From the NCBI RefSeq assembly GCF_900107205.1, contig NZ_FNPC01000008.1:85378-149377 (forward strand): a DNA stretch of 64,000 bases, in the 5' to 3' direction. This stretch comes from Halopenitus persicus. GTDB lineage: Archaea; Halobacteriota; Halobacteria; Halobacteriales; Haloferacaceae. The position numbers and the translations under genes are program-made. Numbering within the stretch: position 1 is the stretch's first letter; each line of letters opens with the position of its first letter. Shown here one piece after another: positions 26,284 to 34,214 of the stretch. Under the pieces are notes generated by a model, which was not told the origin of the DNA, did not search any database, and saw only the letters and a list, made by a program, of their open reading frames with translations.

Positions 26284-27252
26284 CTACTCGTCGAGCATTG
26301 TGAGGACGCCGCGGACGTTGAGCCGCTCGTTGGCCTCGGCCCGCTCGGTCGTCCAGACCTGGTCGAGTTCGGTGGTTCGCTCGAAGTGGCGGATCACTGC
26401 CTCGTCGGACTCGAGCTCCTCGCGCTTGCGCCGGACCGCCTCGACCCACTCGACGGATGCGCGCTGGAACTCCTCGATGACCGCGGGCTCGAACGTCCGG
26501 GGGCCGAAATGGGAAAAGCAAAGCGTCGAAGGATCGAGGTCGGCGATCGCGGCGGCGTCGGCGAGGGACTGGTCGAGGTCGAACTGCGGCGGCGGCGTCG
26601 TGGGAGTGACGGCGTCGATCTGTGGAACGTAAATCCCGGCCGCGTCGGCGGTGAAGACGACGCCGTCGTCGGGCTCGTGAAAGACGGTCTGGTGGGGCGC
26701 GTGGCCCGGCGCCTCGAGGACCTCGAGCTCCCGGTCGCCCAGATCGATCGTGTCGCCGTGGGCGAGTCCTCCGACTCGTGCTTCCGGGATCGGTTCGGGG
26801 TCGGCGTAATGGCGCCACTGGTCGCCGACGGCCGCCTTCGTTCCCTCGACGAGCCGGGACGGATCGGTGAGGTGGCGGACGCCGCGGGAGTGAACGCGGA
26901 CCGACGCCTCGGGGTAGGTGTCGGCCAGCAGCCCGGCGCCGCCGGCGTGGTCGAGGTGCACGTGGGTCGGGAGGATCCACGCGAGGTCGTCGGTTCCGAT
27001 CCCGATCTCGGAGAGGGTCTCGAACAGGGTGTCGACGTTCGCGCCGGTTCCCGTGTCGATGACCGCGGGCTTGGGAGTGTCGTAGACGTATACGGAACCG
27101 TACCCGGGCGCGTCGAACATTCCGGTGTCGTGGTAGTAGAGGTCCTCGACGCCGCGAACCGCCTCGAACTCGCCGGGGGCGAGGCGGTCGACGTCGGCTT
27201 CGTGGCGTCCGATGACGCCGTCTCCGTCACTGCTCGTCTCGTCGCGTGCCAT
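26284..27252 (-). CDS. MBL-fold metallo-hydrolase
   Basis: A 322-residue beta-lactamase-fold hydrolase. The metal-binding motif THVHLDHAGGAG lies near residue 94, with further ligands in SRGVRHLTD, APGHAPHQTVF (His) and FTADAAG. The C-terminal 90 residues are helical and charged. The family includes glyoxalase II-like thioesterases, phosphodiesterases and quorum-quenching lactonases; the substrate here is unknown. It lies between the acyl-CoA ligase gene and a methyltransferase gene on the same strand with short gaps (about 54-90 bases), so the three may be co-transcribed. Confidence 0.88.
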   Translation of the reverse strand: MARDETSSDGDGVIGRHEADVDRLAPGEFEAVRGVEDLYYHDTGMFDAPGYGSVYVYDTPKPAVIDTGTGANVDTLFETLSEIGIGTDDLAWILPTHVHLDHAGGAGLLADTYPEASVRVHSRGVRHLTDPSRLVEGTKAAVGDQWRHYADPEPIPEARVGGLAHGDTIDLGDRELEVLEAPGHAPHQTVFHEPDDGVVFTADAAGIYVPQIDAVTPTTPPPQFDLDQSLADAAAIADLDPSTLCFSHFGPRTFEPAVIEEFQRASVEWVEAVRRKREELESDEAVIRHFERTTELDQVWTTERAEANERLNVRGVLTMLDE

Positions 27253-27306
27253 TGTGATCGGTGGGGGCGGTCTCGGGGTTAAGCGTTCGGTGCGCGATGA
27301 AGCCGA

Positions 27307-27984
27307 TCAGGGCGCGACGCCGACCGTGAGTAAGGTGCCCCAGGTTCGGTACCGGTCGACCATCGCCTCGCGGCTGTCCCAGTCGTCGGTCGGGAACGCG
27401 TCCGCGGGCGGGATATCGATCTCCCGGTCCGGAATGGTGTCCTGGGACGCGACGTGGAACCCGGCCTTGCGGAAGGCCTCGCGGTACTGCGAGCGGTTCC
27501 AGAGGGTCATCTCGATGTCGATCAGCTCCTGCCACTGGTGGGTGTGTTCGCTCTCGGCGAAGTAGTTGACCGCGCAGTACCAGGTGCCGCCGGGACGGAG
27601 GATCCGACGGATCTCCGAGAGAGTGGTGTGGGGGTCGGCGGCGTAGTAGAACGCCTCCATCGAGACGACGTGGTCGACCGAGTCGTCGGCGAACGGGAGG
27701 GAATCGAAGTCGCCGACGAGGAACCCGAGCCGGTCGTCGTCGGTGTAGGACCGGGCGTTCCGCGCCATCTCGGGCGCGCCGTCGAGCCCGTAGCCGCGGT
27801 CGATCCCGCGTTCGCGCAGCGCGCGAAGCGCGTATCCGGATCCGGTTCCAAGGTCGAGAACCACGTCGTCGGGTTCGACCGGCATCCGCGCCAGCACGTG
27901 TTTGGCGGTGTGCCAGTGTCGATCCTCCATCCCGCGGTCCTTGCCGGCCGTCGCCCACTCGTCGAACTCCTCGCGAACGCTCAT
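27307..27984 (-). CDS. Class I SAM-dependent methyltransferase
   Basis: A 225-residue protein with the Rossmann-type SAM site VLDLGTGSGYALRAL (about residues 41-55) and the second motif region GDFDSLPFADDSVDHVVS, as in UbiE/COQ5-like small-molecule methyltransferases. The C-terminal part with YREAFRKAGF is typical of the fold. The acceptor is unknown. I chose the ATG at 27984 because the frame upstream loses protein character and runs into a 23-bp minisatellite. The gene starts about 30 bases from that repeat. Confidence 0.9.
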   Translation of the reverse strand: MSVREEFDEWATAGKDRGMEDRHWHTAKHVLARMPVEPDDVVLDLGTGSGYALRALRERGIDRGYGLDGAPEMARNARSYTDDDRLGFLVGDFDSLPFADDSVDHVVSMEAFYYAADPHTTLSEIRRILRPGGTWYCAVNYFAESEHTHQWQELIDIEMTLWNRSQYREAFRKAGFHVASQDTIPDREIDIPPADAFPTDDWDSREAMVDRYRTWGTLLTVGVAP

Positions 27985-28016
27985 ACGATCGCTCGGTCCG
28001 GGACCGTCAAAACAGG

Positions 28017-28108
28017 TTCGGGACGGCGGCTGCGACAGCTTCGGGACGGCGGCTGCGACAGCTTCGGGACGGCGGCTGCGACAGCTTCGGGACGGCGGCT
28101 GCGGCAGC
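28017..28108. repeat. 23-bp tandem repeat, four copies
   Basis: Four head-to-tail units of ttcgggacggcggctgcgac-agc, the last with one change. There are no spacers, so it is not a CRISPR. It lies between divergent genes, just upstream of the methyltransferase start. Confidence 0.95.
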
Positions 28109-28140
28109 GAGATTGAAATGATAGTGCGCCACGGCAGCGG

Positions 28141-28150
28141 GTTTTTAAAT
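28141..28150 (+). promoter_or_regulatory. TATA element of the DUF2391-like gene
   Basis: tttttaaata stands alone in GC-rich DNA 21-30 bases before the ATG at 28171, which fits a leaderless haloarchaeal promoter. Confidence 0.6.
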
Positions 28151-28170
28151 ACTGACGCCGGAGTGAAGGT

Positions 28171-28611
28171 ATGAAGCGGCCACGGGTGCGACGTCCGAAC
28201 TTTCGGATCGCCGACTCCGCACAACAGACCGTCGGCGGGTTCCTGCTGGCCGGGCCGTTCGTCGTGACCGAGGAGGTGTGGGGGCTCGCACAGGGGATGC
28301 ACCCCATCCAGGCGGTCCTGACCGCGGGCGTCGTCGCCGCGATCGGCTACGCGGCGCTGTACCGCGCCGACACCGGACGCGACCCCGACACGGAGCAGGC
28401 GGTCGCCGGGATCCCGATCCGGTTCGTCTCGTTGATGACCGTCTCGTTCGGGTCGGTGCTGGTGCTCGCGCTTCTCTTCGACGCGCCCGACACGTTCCTC
28501 ATCGAGCAGGGGATGTCCGGGCGGGAGTTGTGGGTAACGACCGCGAAGGCCGTCACGATCGGGGCGGTCTTCAGCGTCGTCGGCGCCGCGACCGCCGACA
28601 GCGTGTTCTGA
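28171..28611 (+). CDS. DUF2391-like integral membrane protein
   Basis: A 146-residue membrane protein with about four helices (roughly residues 19-40, 46-64, 84-104 and 122-142). Characteristic segments are QQTVGGFLLAGPFVVTEEVW, PIRFVSLMTVSFGSVLVLAL and the end IGAVFSVVGAATADSVF. I recognise this as the haloarchaeal DUF2391 type; function is unknown. The TATA element at 28141 supports the ATG. The next gene on the same strand starts 87 bases on with its own TATA-like cttaag, so they are probably separate transcripts. Confidence 0.8.
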   Translation: MKRPRVRRPNFRIADSAQQTVGGFLLAGPFVVTEEVWGLAQGMHPIQAVLTAGVVAAIGYAALYRADTGRDPDTEQAVAGIPIRFVSLMTVSFGSVLVLALLFDAPDTFLIEQGMSGRELWVTTAKAVTIGAVFSVVGAATADSVF

Positions 28612-28698
28612 CGGGATCGGAGACCGGTCGATCGACGGCGTTCGGTCCGTGGCCGACGTCGCAACACAACTTAAGTTCGTCCGGCGGATGCCGCCTGT

Positions 28699-29280
28699 AT
28701 GGAGTACTCGTTGGCGATCGAGAACGCGCCGGAGACGATTCCCGGGGGAACCGGGCTGTTGTTGGTGCATCCGAGCATCGGCGAGACGGACCGGATCGAC
28801 ACCGACTTTCTGAAGACCGACACCGACTCCTTTCTCGTCGTCTCGACGCGGACGACGGCGCGGGAGGTCGAGCAGAAGCTCGAGTACTACGACGTCGACG
28901 AGTCGCGGGCGACCATTCTCGACACGATCTCCGTCGAGCGGGGCTACTCGCGCCGGTCCGGCGACGACGTCTACTACGTGGCGGCGCCGGACGACCTCGA
29001 GGGCGTGGTCGCGTCGGTCGAACGGTTCCTGACCGAACACGACGGGAAACGCCGCGTCTCGATCGATTCGCTCACCGAGATGGCCTACTACGCGGACGAG
29101 GAGGCGGCCTATCAGGCCGCCGCCGCGATCCTCGAACTGCTCGCGGAACACGACGCGGTCGGGCTGTTCCATCTCTCGAAGGAGGTCCACGACGAGGCGG
29201 TACTCGAGCGGTTCGAGACGCTCTTCGACGGCGTCATCGACCTGAGCGAGGACGGGACCGTCACGGCGAGGTTTAAGTAG
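28699..29280 (+). CDS. KaiC/RecA-fold-like protein without Walker motif (DUF7090-like)
   Basis: A 193-residue soluble acidic protein. The N-terminus IPGGTGLLLVHPSIGETDRI sits where RecA/KaiC-type ATPases have the phosphate-binding loop, but the glycine-lysine-threonine is absent, so ATP binding is doubtful. Later segments (FLVVSTRTTAREVEQKLEYY; VERGYSRRSGDDVYYVAAP) resemble haloarchaeal 'HTR-like' proteins that I remember as DUF7090. Function is unknown. A TATA-like cttaag about 27-32 bases before the ATG suggests a leaderless message. It converges with the gene at 29300. Confidence 0.7.
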   Translation: MEYSLAIENAPETIPGGTGLLLVHPSIGETDRIDTDFLKTDTDSFLVVSTRTTAREVEQKLEYYDVDESRATILDTISVERGYSRRSGDDVYYVAAPDDLEGVVASVERFLTEHDGKRRVSIDSLTEMAYYADEEAAYQAAAAILELLAEHDAVGLFHLSKEVHDEAVLERFETLFDGVIDLSEDGTVTARFK

Positions 29281-29299
29281 GCCGCCCGCCAGCCGGCGC

Positions 29300-30124
29300 T
29301 CACGACGACTCGGACGACTCCGAGGTCTCGAGCGCCGCGAACGTCTTCTCGGCCCACCGGACCGCGTAGTCGGCGCCGTGGTCAGCGTAGGCAGCCGTGT
29401 CGAGCGCGGCGAACGGTGTCGGGAGGTCGAGGTCGTGCCGGACGGCCGAGCAGGCGTACTCGGTCGCCTCGGGGAACGTCATCTCGCCGCGGGCCATCCG
29501 TCTCGGGAGGGCGTCGAGCCGGCCGGTGAGGCGCTCGCCGGCGTCGACCCACGCGTCGTACAGTCGGTCGTGGTCGCCGGCCCAGCCCGCGAAGGTCTCG
29601 CGGGTGCGGAGCCCGACCCAGGCGTCGAAGAGGGCGTTCGCGACCTGGTAGACGTCGACCGGGGTGAGATCGCCCGGAACGTCCGGACCGCGGATCGCCG
29701 CGTCGAGATCCCGGTACCGGTCGCCGAAGAACGGGAGGAAGTGTTCGGGAACGTCGGCGCCGATCTCGACGAATGCGCGGGCGATCAGGAACGCCAGGAA
29801 GTCGTCCGGCGTGGTTTCCGCGCGCCGTTTGCAGATCACCGTCGGCGGGTCGGTCTGGGCGGTCCAGACGACGGTCCCGTCGCCGGGGGCGCCGACGGTG
29901 AACGTCGAGCCGCGGTACCGTTCGAGGACCGCCGGTGCGTCCGCCGGGAGCCACTCCGCGGGATAGCCCGCCGGCTCGAGCCGGTCGACGAAGAGTCCGA
30001 GGTCCTCCGCGGCGGCCGGCGGGATCGTCTCGAAGTCCGACTCGGCGTCGAGGACCGGCGTGTCGGGTGCGTGCGTCGATCGAACCGCCTCGAGGTCGGC
30101 GGACAGCTCGCGCCGGGAGAACAT
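29300..30124 (-). CDS. Haloarchaeal hypothetical protein (DUF7089-like)
   Basis: A 274-residue acidic soluble protein with no catalytic motif that I can name. It has evenly spread Trp and Tyr (PAEWLPADAP, TVVWTAQTDPPT, NALFDAWVGLRTR) and a helical second half; the first half has beta character. I recall a haloarchaeal family, DUF7089, that often lies beside DUF7090-type genes, as here, but the assignment is from memory. Its ATG directly abuts the stop codon of a 29-residue membrane peptide gene upstream on the same strand, so the two are one transcript. Confidence 0.65.
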   Translation of the reverse strand: MFSRRELSADLEAVRSTHAPDTPVLDAESDFETIPPAAAEDLGLFVDRLEPAGYPAEWLPADAPAVLERYRGSTFTVGAPGDGTVVWTAQTDPPTVICKRRAETTPDDFLAFLIARAFVEIGADVPEHFLPFFGDRYRDLDAAIRGPDVPGDLTPVDVYQVANALFDAWVGLRTRETFAGWAGDHDRLYDAWVDAGERLTGRLDALPRRMARGEMTFPEATEYACSAVRHDLDLPTPFAALDTAAYADHGADYAVRWAEKTFAALETSESSESS

Positions 30125-30214
30125 TCAGGCGAAGGCGTACGACAGGATCGTGAGGATCGAGAGGATCGCGGCGCTTCCGACCGTTCCGAGGACGACCTTC
30201 GTTGGGGTGCTCAT
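30125..30214 (-). CDS. 29-residue membrane microprotein
   Basis: A very short frame, MSTPTKVVLGTVGSAAILS-ILTILSYAFA, one hydrophobic helix after a short charged head. Codon use is typical of the genome and its TGA touches the ATG of the following gene without a spare base, which argues for a real, translationally coupled gene. Single-helix peptides of this sort often bind and modulate larger membrane proteins, but no partner is known here. It would be missed by gene finders with a length cut-off. Confidence 0.6.
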   Translation of the reverse strand: MSTPTKVVLGTVGSAAILSILTILSYAFA

Positions 30215-30261
30215 ACCGGACGTGTGGGTGCCGGTCGCTTAAATCCATTCAGTTCGGCCGA

Positions 30262-30348
30262 AACCACGATCTCCGTTCCGTTCGACAGACGACCGGAACC
30301 ACGATCTCCGTTCCATTCGACAGACGACCGGAACCACGGTCTCCGTTG
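30262..30348. repeat. 35-bp tandem repeat, about two and a half copies
   Basis: Units begin aaccacgatctccgttcc at 30262, 30297 and 30332, with one or two changes per unit. It fills most of the gap between the microprotein gene and the GNAT gene. Confidence 0.9.
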
Positions 30349-30409
30349 ATTCCGCCGAGACCGCGATCGGCGGCGAGGCGTTTAAGTCGCCATCGCTCGA
30401 TCACCGACC

Positions 30410-30841
30410 GTGCGCGTACGAGACGCCGTCGAGGCCGACGCCCAGGCGATCGCGGCGCTGTCCGGGCAACCGGTCGACGCGACTCGAGAGGTCGTCCACG
30501 ACCGGTCGGTCCGCGTCGCGGTTCCGGGGGAGGAAGACGTGGACGCGGACGCGGGGCCGGACCTCGACGAGCCGATCGCCTACGTCGCGTTCGACGCGCG
30601 GCGCGGGAGGGTGCACCTGACCGGATTCGCCGGCGAGGAGGCGGCGCTTCGGCGGCTGCTCGAGGAACCGGCACGGTTCGCGGACCGGGAAGGAATGGCA
30701 GTCGAGGCGATCGTCGACCGGGACGACGAAGCGCGGCGATCGATCGTGGAGGCTGCCGGCTTCGAGGACGTTGGATCCGGACCGCGGTTCGACGGGGCCG
30801 AAACGGTTCGCTATCGACTGCCGGCGACCGAGCAGGGCTAG
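30410..30841 (+). CDS. GNAT-family N-acetyltransferase
   Basis: A 143-residue protein with the GNAT layout: VRDAVEADAQAIAAL at the start, a central beta-strand with AYVAFDARRGRVHLTGF, and the late segment DDEARRSIVEAAGFEDVG, which is the usual helix-strand after the acetyl-CoA site. The acetyl-CoA loop itself is weak, and an acidic insert lies at about residues 40-55. The start is GTG; a TATA-like tttaag about 27 bases before supports a leaderless message. Its last bases are duplicated in the 17-bp repeat that also ends the convergent DP1 gene. Substrate unknown. Confidence 0.78.
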   Translation: MRVRDAVEADAQAIAALSGQPVDATREVVHDRSVRVAVPGEEDVDADAGPDLDEPIAYVAFDARRGRVHLTGFAGEEAALRRLLEEPARFADREGMAVEAIVDRDDEARRSIVEAAGFEDVGSGPRFDGAETVRYRLPATEQG

Positions 30842-30857
30842 CGACCGAGCAGGGCTA
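30824..30857. repeat. 17-bp tandem duplication carrying both stop codons
   Basis: gcgaccgagcagggcta occurs twice in a row, followed by g. The first ctag gives the plus-strand stop of the GNAT gene (30839-30841), and the second gives the minus-strand stop of the DP1 gene (30855-30857). Confidence 0.9.
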
Positions 30858-32498
30858 GGCGAACTTTCGGACGGTCATATCCAGCGTATCGAGGTCGAGG
30901 ATCGGTGCGAACCCGCAGTCGGGGTCGATGTTGACGGACTTCTGGAAGTCTGTCTGTTCCTGCCAGCAGCCGGAGTTGACCGCGAGGACGTTGTGGTATT
31001 TCCCCCAGCCGAGCTTGTGCACGTGGCCGGTGTGGAACACCTCCGGGACGTCCTCGATGACGAGGTGGTCGCGCTCCTCGGGCGCCACTCGGGTGTGGCC
31101 GCCGAACTGCGGCGCGACGTGTCGCTTCTTGAGCAGGTGATACATCGCCTTGTGGGGGTCGTCGTAGCTGGCCTTGTCGGCGGGGAGTTCGGCGATGACC
31201 TCGTCGAGGGAAACGCCGTGGTACATCAGGACGGAGACGCCCTCGACCGTGACCGCGGCCGGGTTCGAGACGATCCGCGAGTCGTGTGCGGACATCAGAT
31301 CGCGAAGCTCCTCGTCGAAGGCGGGTTGGGGTTCCGCGAGCCGGACCGCGTCGTGGTTCCCCGGGATCATCACGATCTCGAGGTCGCCGGGGACCGATTT
31401 GAGGTGCTCCGAGAACCGCTCGTACTGTTCGTAGATGTCGACGATGTCGAGCTCCTCGTCCTGGTCGGGGTAGACGCCGACGCCCTCGACCATATCCCCG
31501 GCGAGAAGCAGGTATTCGACCGCGGACGCGTCCTCGGTGTGGAGCCAGTCGGCAAACGACTCCCAGGCGTCGCGCATAAACTCCTGGGAGCCGACGTGAA
31601 CGTCCGAGATGAGCGCGGCCTGTACGTGTCGGTCGGCGTAGCTCGGCTGGAACGTTCGGGGGACGTCCGGGAAGTGGACCGCGTCGGCGAAGAGGATCCC
31701 GGCGTCGTCGGCCAGCGTCCCGTCGACCGCGATACACTCGTCGAGGAGGATCTCGTCGACGACGTCCGCGATCCCCTTGTCCTTCATGATCAGCGCCGGG
31801 AACGTCCCCGTCGTGTCCTCGAGTTCGACGAGCCAATGGCCCGACCTGGTCGATCGGACGTCGTTGACGAGCCCGATCATCGCCGCGTCGCTGCCGCCGG
31901 GCATCTCCGCGATCGCGCTCGCCGGACGGTGGTTGACGCGCCCCCGGAGGATCTTCGAGAGGCGTTCGTACCGGTCACGAAACGTCCGGACGAAGTCCGC
32001 GTACTCGCCCGTACCGGTGCTATGGCCGGTCATATCGTTCGCGACCTCGAGCGACTGGCGATCGACGGACGCCGGCCGGTCCGACGTGTCCGGGTCGGCT
32101 CTCGGTTCGGGTTGGGACTCCGATTTCGGTTGGGGACTCGATTCGGGTTCTGAAGTCGACGCGGGTCCTGAAGTCGGTTCGGATCCTGGAGTCGATCCGG
32201 ATTCCTCGCGTTCCGTATCGGATTTCTCCGACCCCTTTGTTTCGACTGGAGATCCCTCTCTATTCGGCGTGTTTCTCGAACGATCGGATCCAGTCGAAAC
32301 GGAGGGATCGGACTCGATCGTGGCCCGGATGTGGTCGCTCGTGATGCAAAGCGTGTCCGCCGGGACGTGCTCGACTACGGCCTCGATCGTGGCGTGTGGG
32401 TCGTCGGTTCCCGCGATGAGGGTGATCGCCTCCCGGTCGGCGTTGTACCCCCGCTCGGTGAGTTCCATCACGATCCGCGACGACGTCTCCAGTGGCAC
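30855..32498 (-). CDS. polD1: DNA polymerase D small subunit DP1 (PolD exonuclease subunit)
   Basis: This 547-residue protein is the 3'-5' proofreading subunit of the archaeal replicative polymerase D. A short N-terminal domain (PLETSSRIVMELTERGYNAD) is followed by an acidic linker (about residues 60-140), the OB fold (LVELEDTTGTFPALIMKDKG), and the calcineurin-like phosphodiesterase with ALISDVHVGSQEF, LLLAGDMVEG, IMIPGNHDAVR, FGGHTRVAP and FHTGHVHKLGW. I chose the GTG at 32498 because it begins the conserved N-terminal domain and leaves room for a divergent promoter; an ATG at 32648 would add 50 residues. The linker region carries two inverted origin-box-like sites. Confidence 0.93.
   Translation of the reverse strand: MPLETSSRIVMELTERGYNADREAITLIAGTDDPHATIEAVVEHVPADTLCITSDHIRATIESDPSVSTGSDRSRNTPNREGSPVETKGSEKSDTEREESGSTPGSEPTSGPASTSEPESSPQPKSESQPEPRADPDTSDRPASVDRQSLEVANDMTGHSTGTGEYADFVRTFRDRYERLSKILRGRVNHRPASAIAEMPGGSDAAMIGLVNDVRSTRSGHWLVELEDTTGTFPALIMKDKGIADVVDEILLDECIAVDGTLADDAGILFADAVHFPDVPRTFQPSYADRHVQAALISDVHVGSQEFMRDAWESFADWLHTEDASAVEYLLLAGDMVEGVGVYPDQDEELDIVDIYEQYERFSEHLKSVPGDLEIVMIPGNHDAVRLAEPQPAFDEELRDLMSAHDSRIVSNPAAVTVEGVSVLMYHGVSLDEVIAELPADKASYDDPHKAMYHLLKKRHVAPQFGGHTRVAPEERDHLVIEDVPEVFHTGHVHKLGWGKYHNVLAVNSGCWQEQTDFQKSVNIDPDCGFAPILDLDTLDMTVRKFA
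32231..32309. promoter_or_regulatory. Inverted pair of origin-recognition-box-like sites inside DP1
   Basis: acccctttgtttcgactggaga (32231-32252) and its mirror-like partner gatccagtcgaaacggagggatc (32287-32309) both match the ccagNcgaaacNNaggg core of the boxes in the nearby origin. They point toward each other's outer side with 34 bases between. They lie in the sequence coding the acidic linker of DP1, in different reading phases, so protein coding does not explain the likeness. Confidence 0.5.
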
Positions 32499-32674
32499 GG
32501 ATCGCCGAACGGCCAGCGTGGACAAAAGCATGCCGACCGACGTCGATCCGTGCCGGAGCGCGACCGCTTCGAGCGCGACCGGCGTGTCCGGCCGTATCGA
32601 ACCGGACGTATATTGACCGTCCGCCGCCCCCGGAGCCAGAACGTTCAAACCCGAAGCCGCGAAAGTCGGACCAA

Positions 32675-34147
32675 ATGGGACCCGGGAACGATCGGTCGCA
32701 GGGACCGTCGGACGACGATCGACGGTCCGAGGACGACCGGATCGACGATTCCCGTGAACGCCGCCCTCCGGAAGACCACGACGGGAACGGTGACGAGCAC
32801 GGCGCCGAGCACGATGACGGATACGGATTCGAGGACGGCGACGAATACGGGTTCGAAGACGGCGATAGCAGCCCGGAAGCTGACGCGGACGCCGATCGAG
32901 GAGCGACGGATCCCGAGGACGGATTCGAATGGCAAAAACGGGATCGAACGGGAGATCCGGAGGCGTCGAACGTCCCCGATCGAAGACGAAACGAGGACGA
33001 CCACGCTCGGCGGTCGACGGAGGATCGGCGATCGGCGGACGATCAAGGGTCGGATGACGATCAGCAGTCGTCCGATGATTTCACGCACCAGTCATTCGAC
33101 GGTTCGACCGACGACGAGGCATCACGCCGGACGGAGCGACCGATCCGGAGTGAGGAAGCCGGGGAGGCCCGGGAAGCTGGGAGGACCCGGAAAGCTGGGA
33201 GGACCCGGAAAGCTGAGAGGACCCAGGAATCAGGATCGGATCGAAACCCAGTATCGAGCACGGACGAGTCCGCTTCCGGTTCCTCGTCGGGCGGCGGTTC
33301 CGCCGAGGGGCCCCCGCCGGAGCCGGGAACGACCGCGGCCGCCGAACGGGGACGACGACGTGATCGTGGACGACCGTCGGAAGATCGGGGGATAATCCGG
33401 CGATTTCTGACGGCACGGGAGGGGCCGATGGTGTGGATCCGGGACGTCGTCACGAGCGTCGTGATCGTCCTCGCGATCGGGGCGCTGCTGTTCGCCGTCA
33501 GCGGCGTCTGGCCGCCGATGGTTGCCGTCGAGTCGGGCAGCATGGATCCGAACATGGAGAAGGGCGATCTGATCGTCGTCACCGAGCCGGGTCGGTTGGC
33601 GCCGGACGCGGCCACGAACGACGTCGGGATCGTGACCCGTGAGGTCGCCGAACGGGAGGGCTATCGGTCCTTCGACGCCCCCGGATCGGTGATCGTGTAC
33701 ACCTTCCCCGGTCGAGTCGGGTCGCCGATCATTCACAGAGCGATGTTTCACGTCGAGGCGGGCGAGAACTGGGTCGATCGGGCCAACCCGCAGTATCTGA
33801 ACGCCGAGACCTGTGCGGACGTCCAGAACTGTCCGGCGCCCCATTCCGGGTTCATCACGAAAGGGGACAACAACGGTCGTTACGACCAGGCGAGCGGCAT
33901 CGCGCCGCCGGTGAAACCCGAGTGGGTGACCGGCGTCGCACGCGTTCGGATCCCGTATCTCGGGTGGATCCGGCTGGTCGCCACCGGGCAGGCCACGACG
34001 GACGAGTTCATCGAGGCGGTGACCTCGGGAACGCTGGGAGCGGGCGGAATACCGGGTCTGCCAGGAGCGATGGGCGGTCCGAGCACGATGGCGATCGTGG
34101 GATCCGCCGCCGTCGGAGTCGCGGCAGTCCGGCGATCGCGAGGATGA
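32675..34147 (+). CDS. Signal peptidase I with long acidic N-terminal region
   Basis: A 490-residue protein. The first 250 residues are a hydrophilic, Asp/Glu/Arg/Ser-rich low-complexity region that includes an 18-bp repeat coding EAGRTRK-type units. Then comes a membrane helix (about 262-283), the nucleophile in VESGSMDPNMEKGD (Ser289), and the base histidine in SPIIHRAMFH, again the archaeal/ER Ser-His type. GFITKGDNNGRYDQ is the conserved third motif. This is probably the general signal peptidase, distinct from the SipW-like one at 18798. The ATG at 32675 is the first that fits a divergent promoter with DP1. The cytoplasmic or external place of the acidic part is uncertain. Confidence 0.88.
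   Translation: MGPGNDRSQGPSDDDRRSEDDRIDDSRERRPPEDHDGNGDEHGAEHDDGYGFEDGDEYGFEDGDSSPEADADADRGATDPEDGFEWQKRDRTGDPEASNVPDRRRNEDDHARRSTEDRRSADDQGSDDDQQSSDDFTHQSFDGSTDDEASRRTERPIRSEEAGEAREAGRTRKAGRTRKAERTQESGSDRNPVSSTDESASGSSSGGGSAEGPPPEPGTTAAAERGRRRDRGRPSEDRGIIRRFLTAREGPMVWIRDVVTSVVIVLAIGALLFAVSGVWPPMVAVESGSMDPNMEKGDLIVVTEPGRLAPDAATNDVGIVTREVAEREGYRSFDAPGSVIVYTFPGRVGSPIIHRAMFHVEAGENWVDRANPQYLNAETCADVQNCPAPHSGFITKGDNNGRYDQASGIAPPVKPEWVTGVARVRIPYLGWIRLVATGQATTDEFIEAVTSGTLGAGGIPGLPGAMGGPSTMAIVGSAAVGVAAVRRSRG
33163..33225 (+). repeat. 18-bp repeats in the signal peptidase N-terminal region
   Basis: gggaagctgggaggacccgg-type units repeat three to four times in the acidic linker of the signal peptidase gene and stay in frame. 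Confidence 0.75.
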
Positions 34148-34214
34148 GCAACGGAGCGAGTCGAAGAATAGGTGATGGAAACGAGTCGAAGCGGCGGTCG
34201 AGAGCGGCCGGAGC

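Noticed and set aside
28017..28108. Possible CRISPR array
   Set aside because: Units are directly adjacent with no spacers and there are no cas genes; it is a minisatellite.
27985..29190. N-terminal extension of the methyltransferase (627 codons in all)
   Set aside because: The upstream part crosses the 23-bp repeat and runs antisense to two good genes; the methyltransferase fold begins at 27984.
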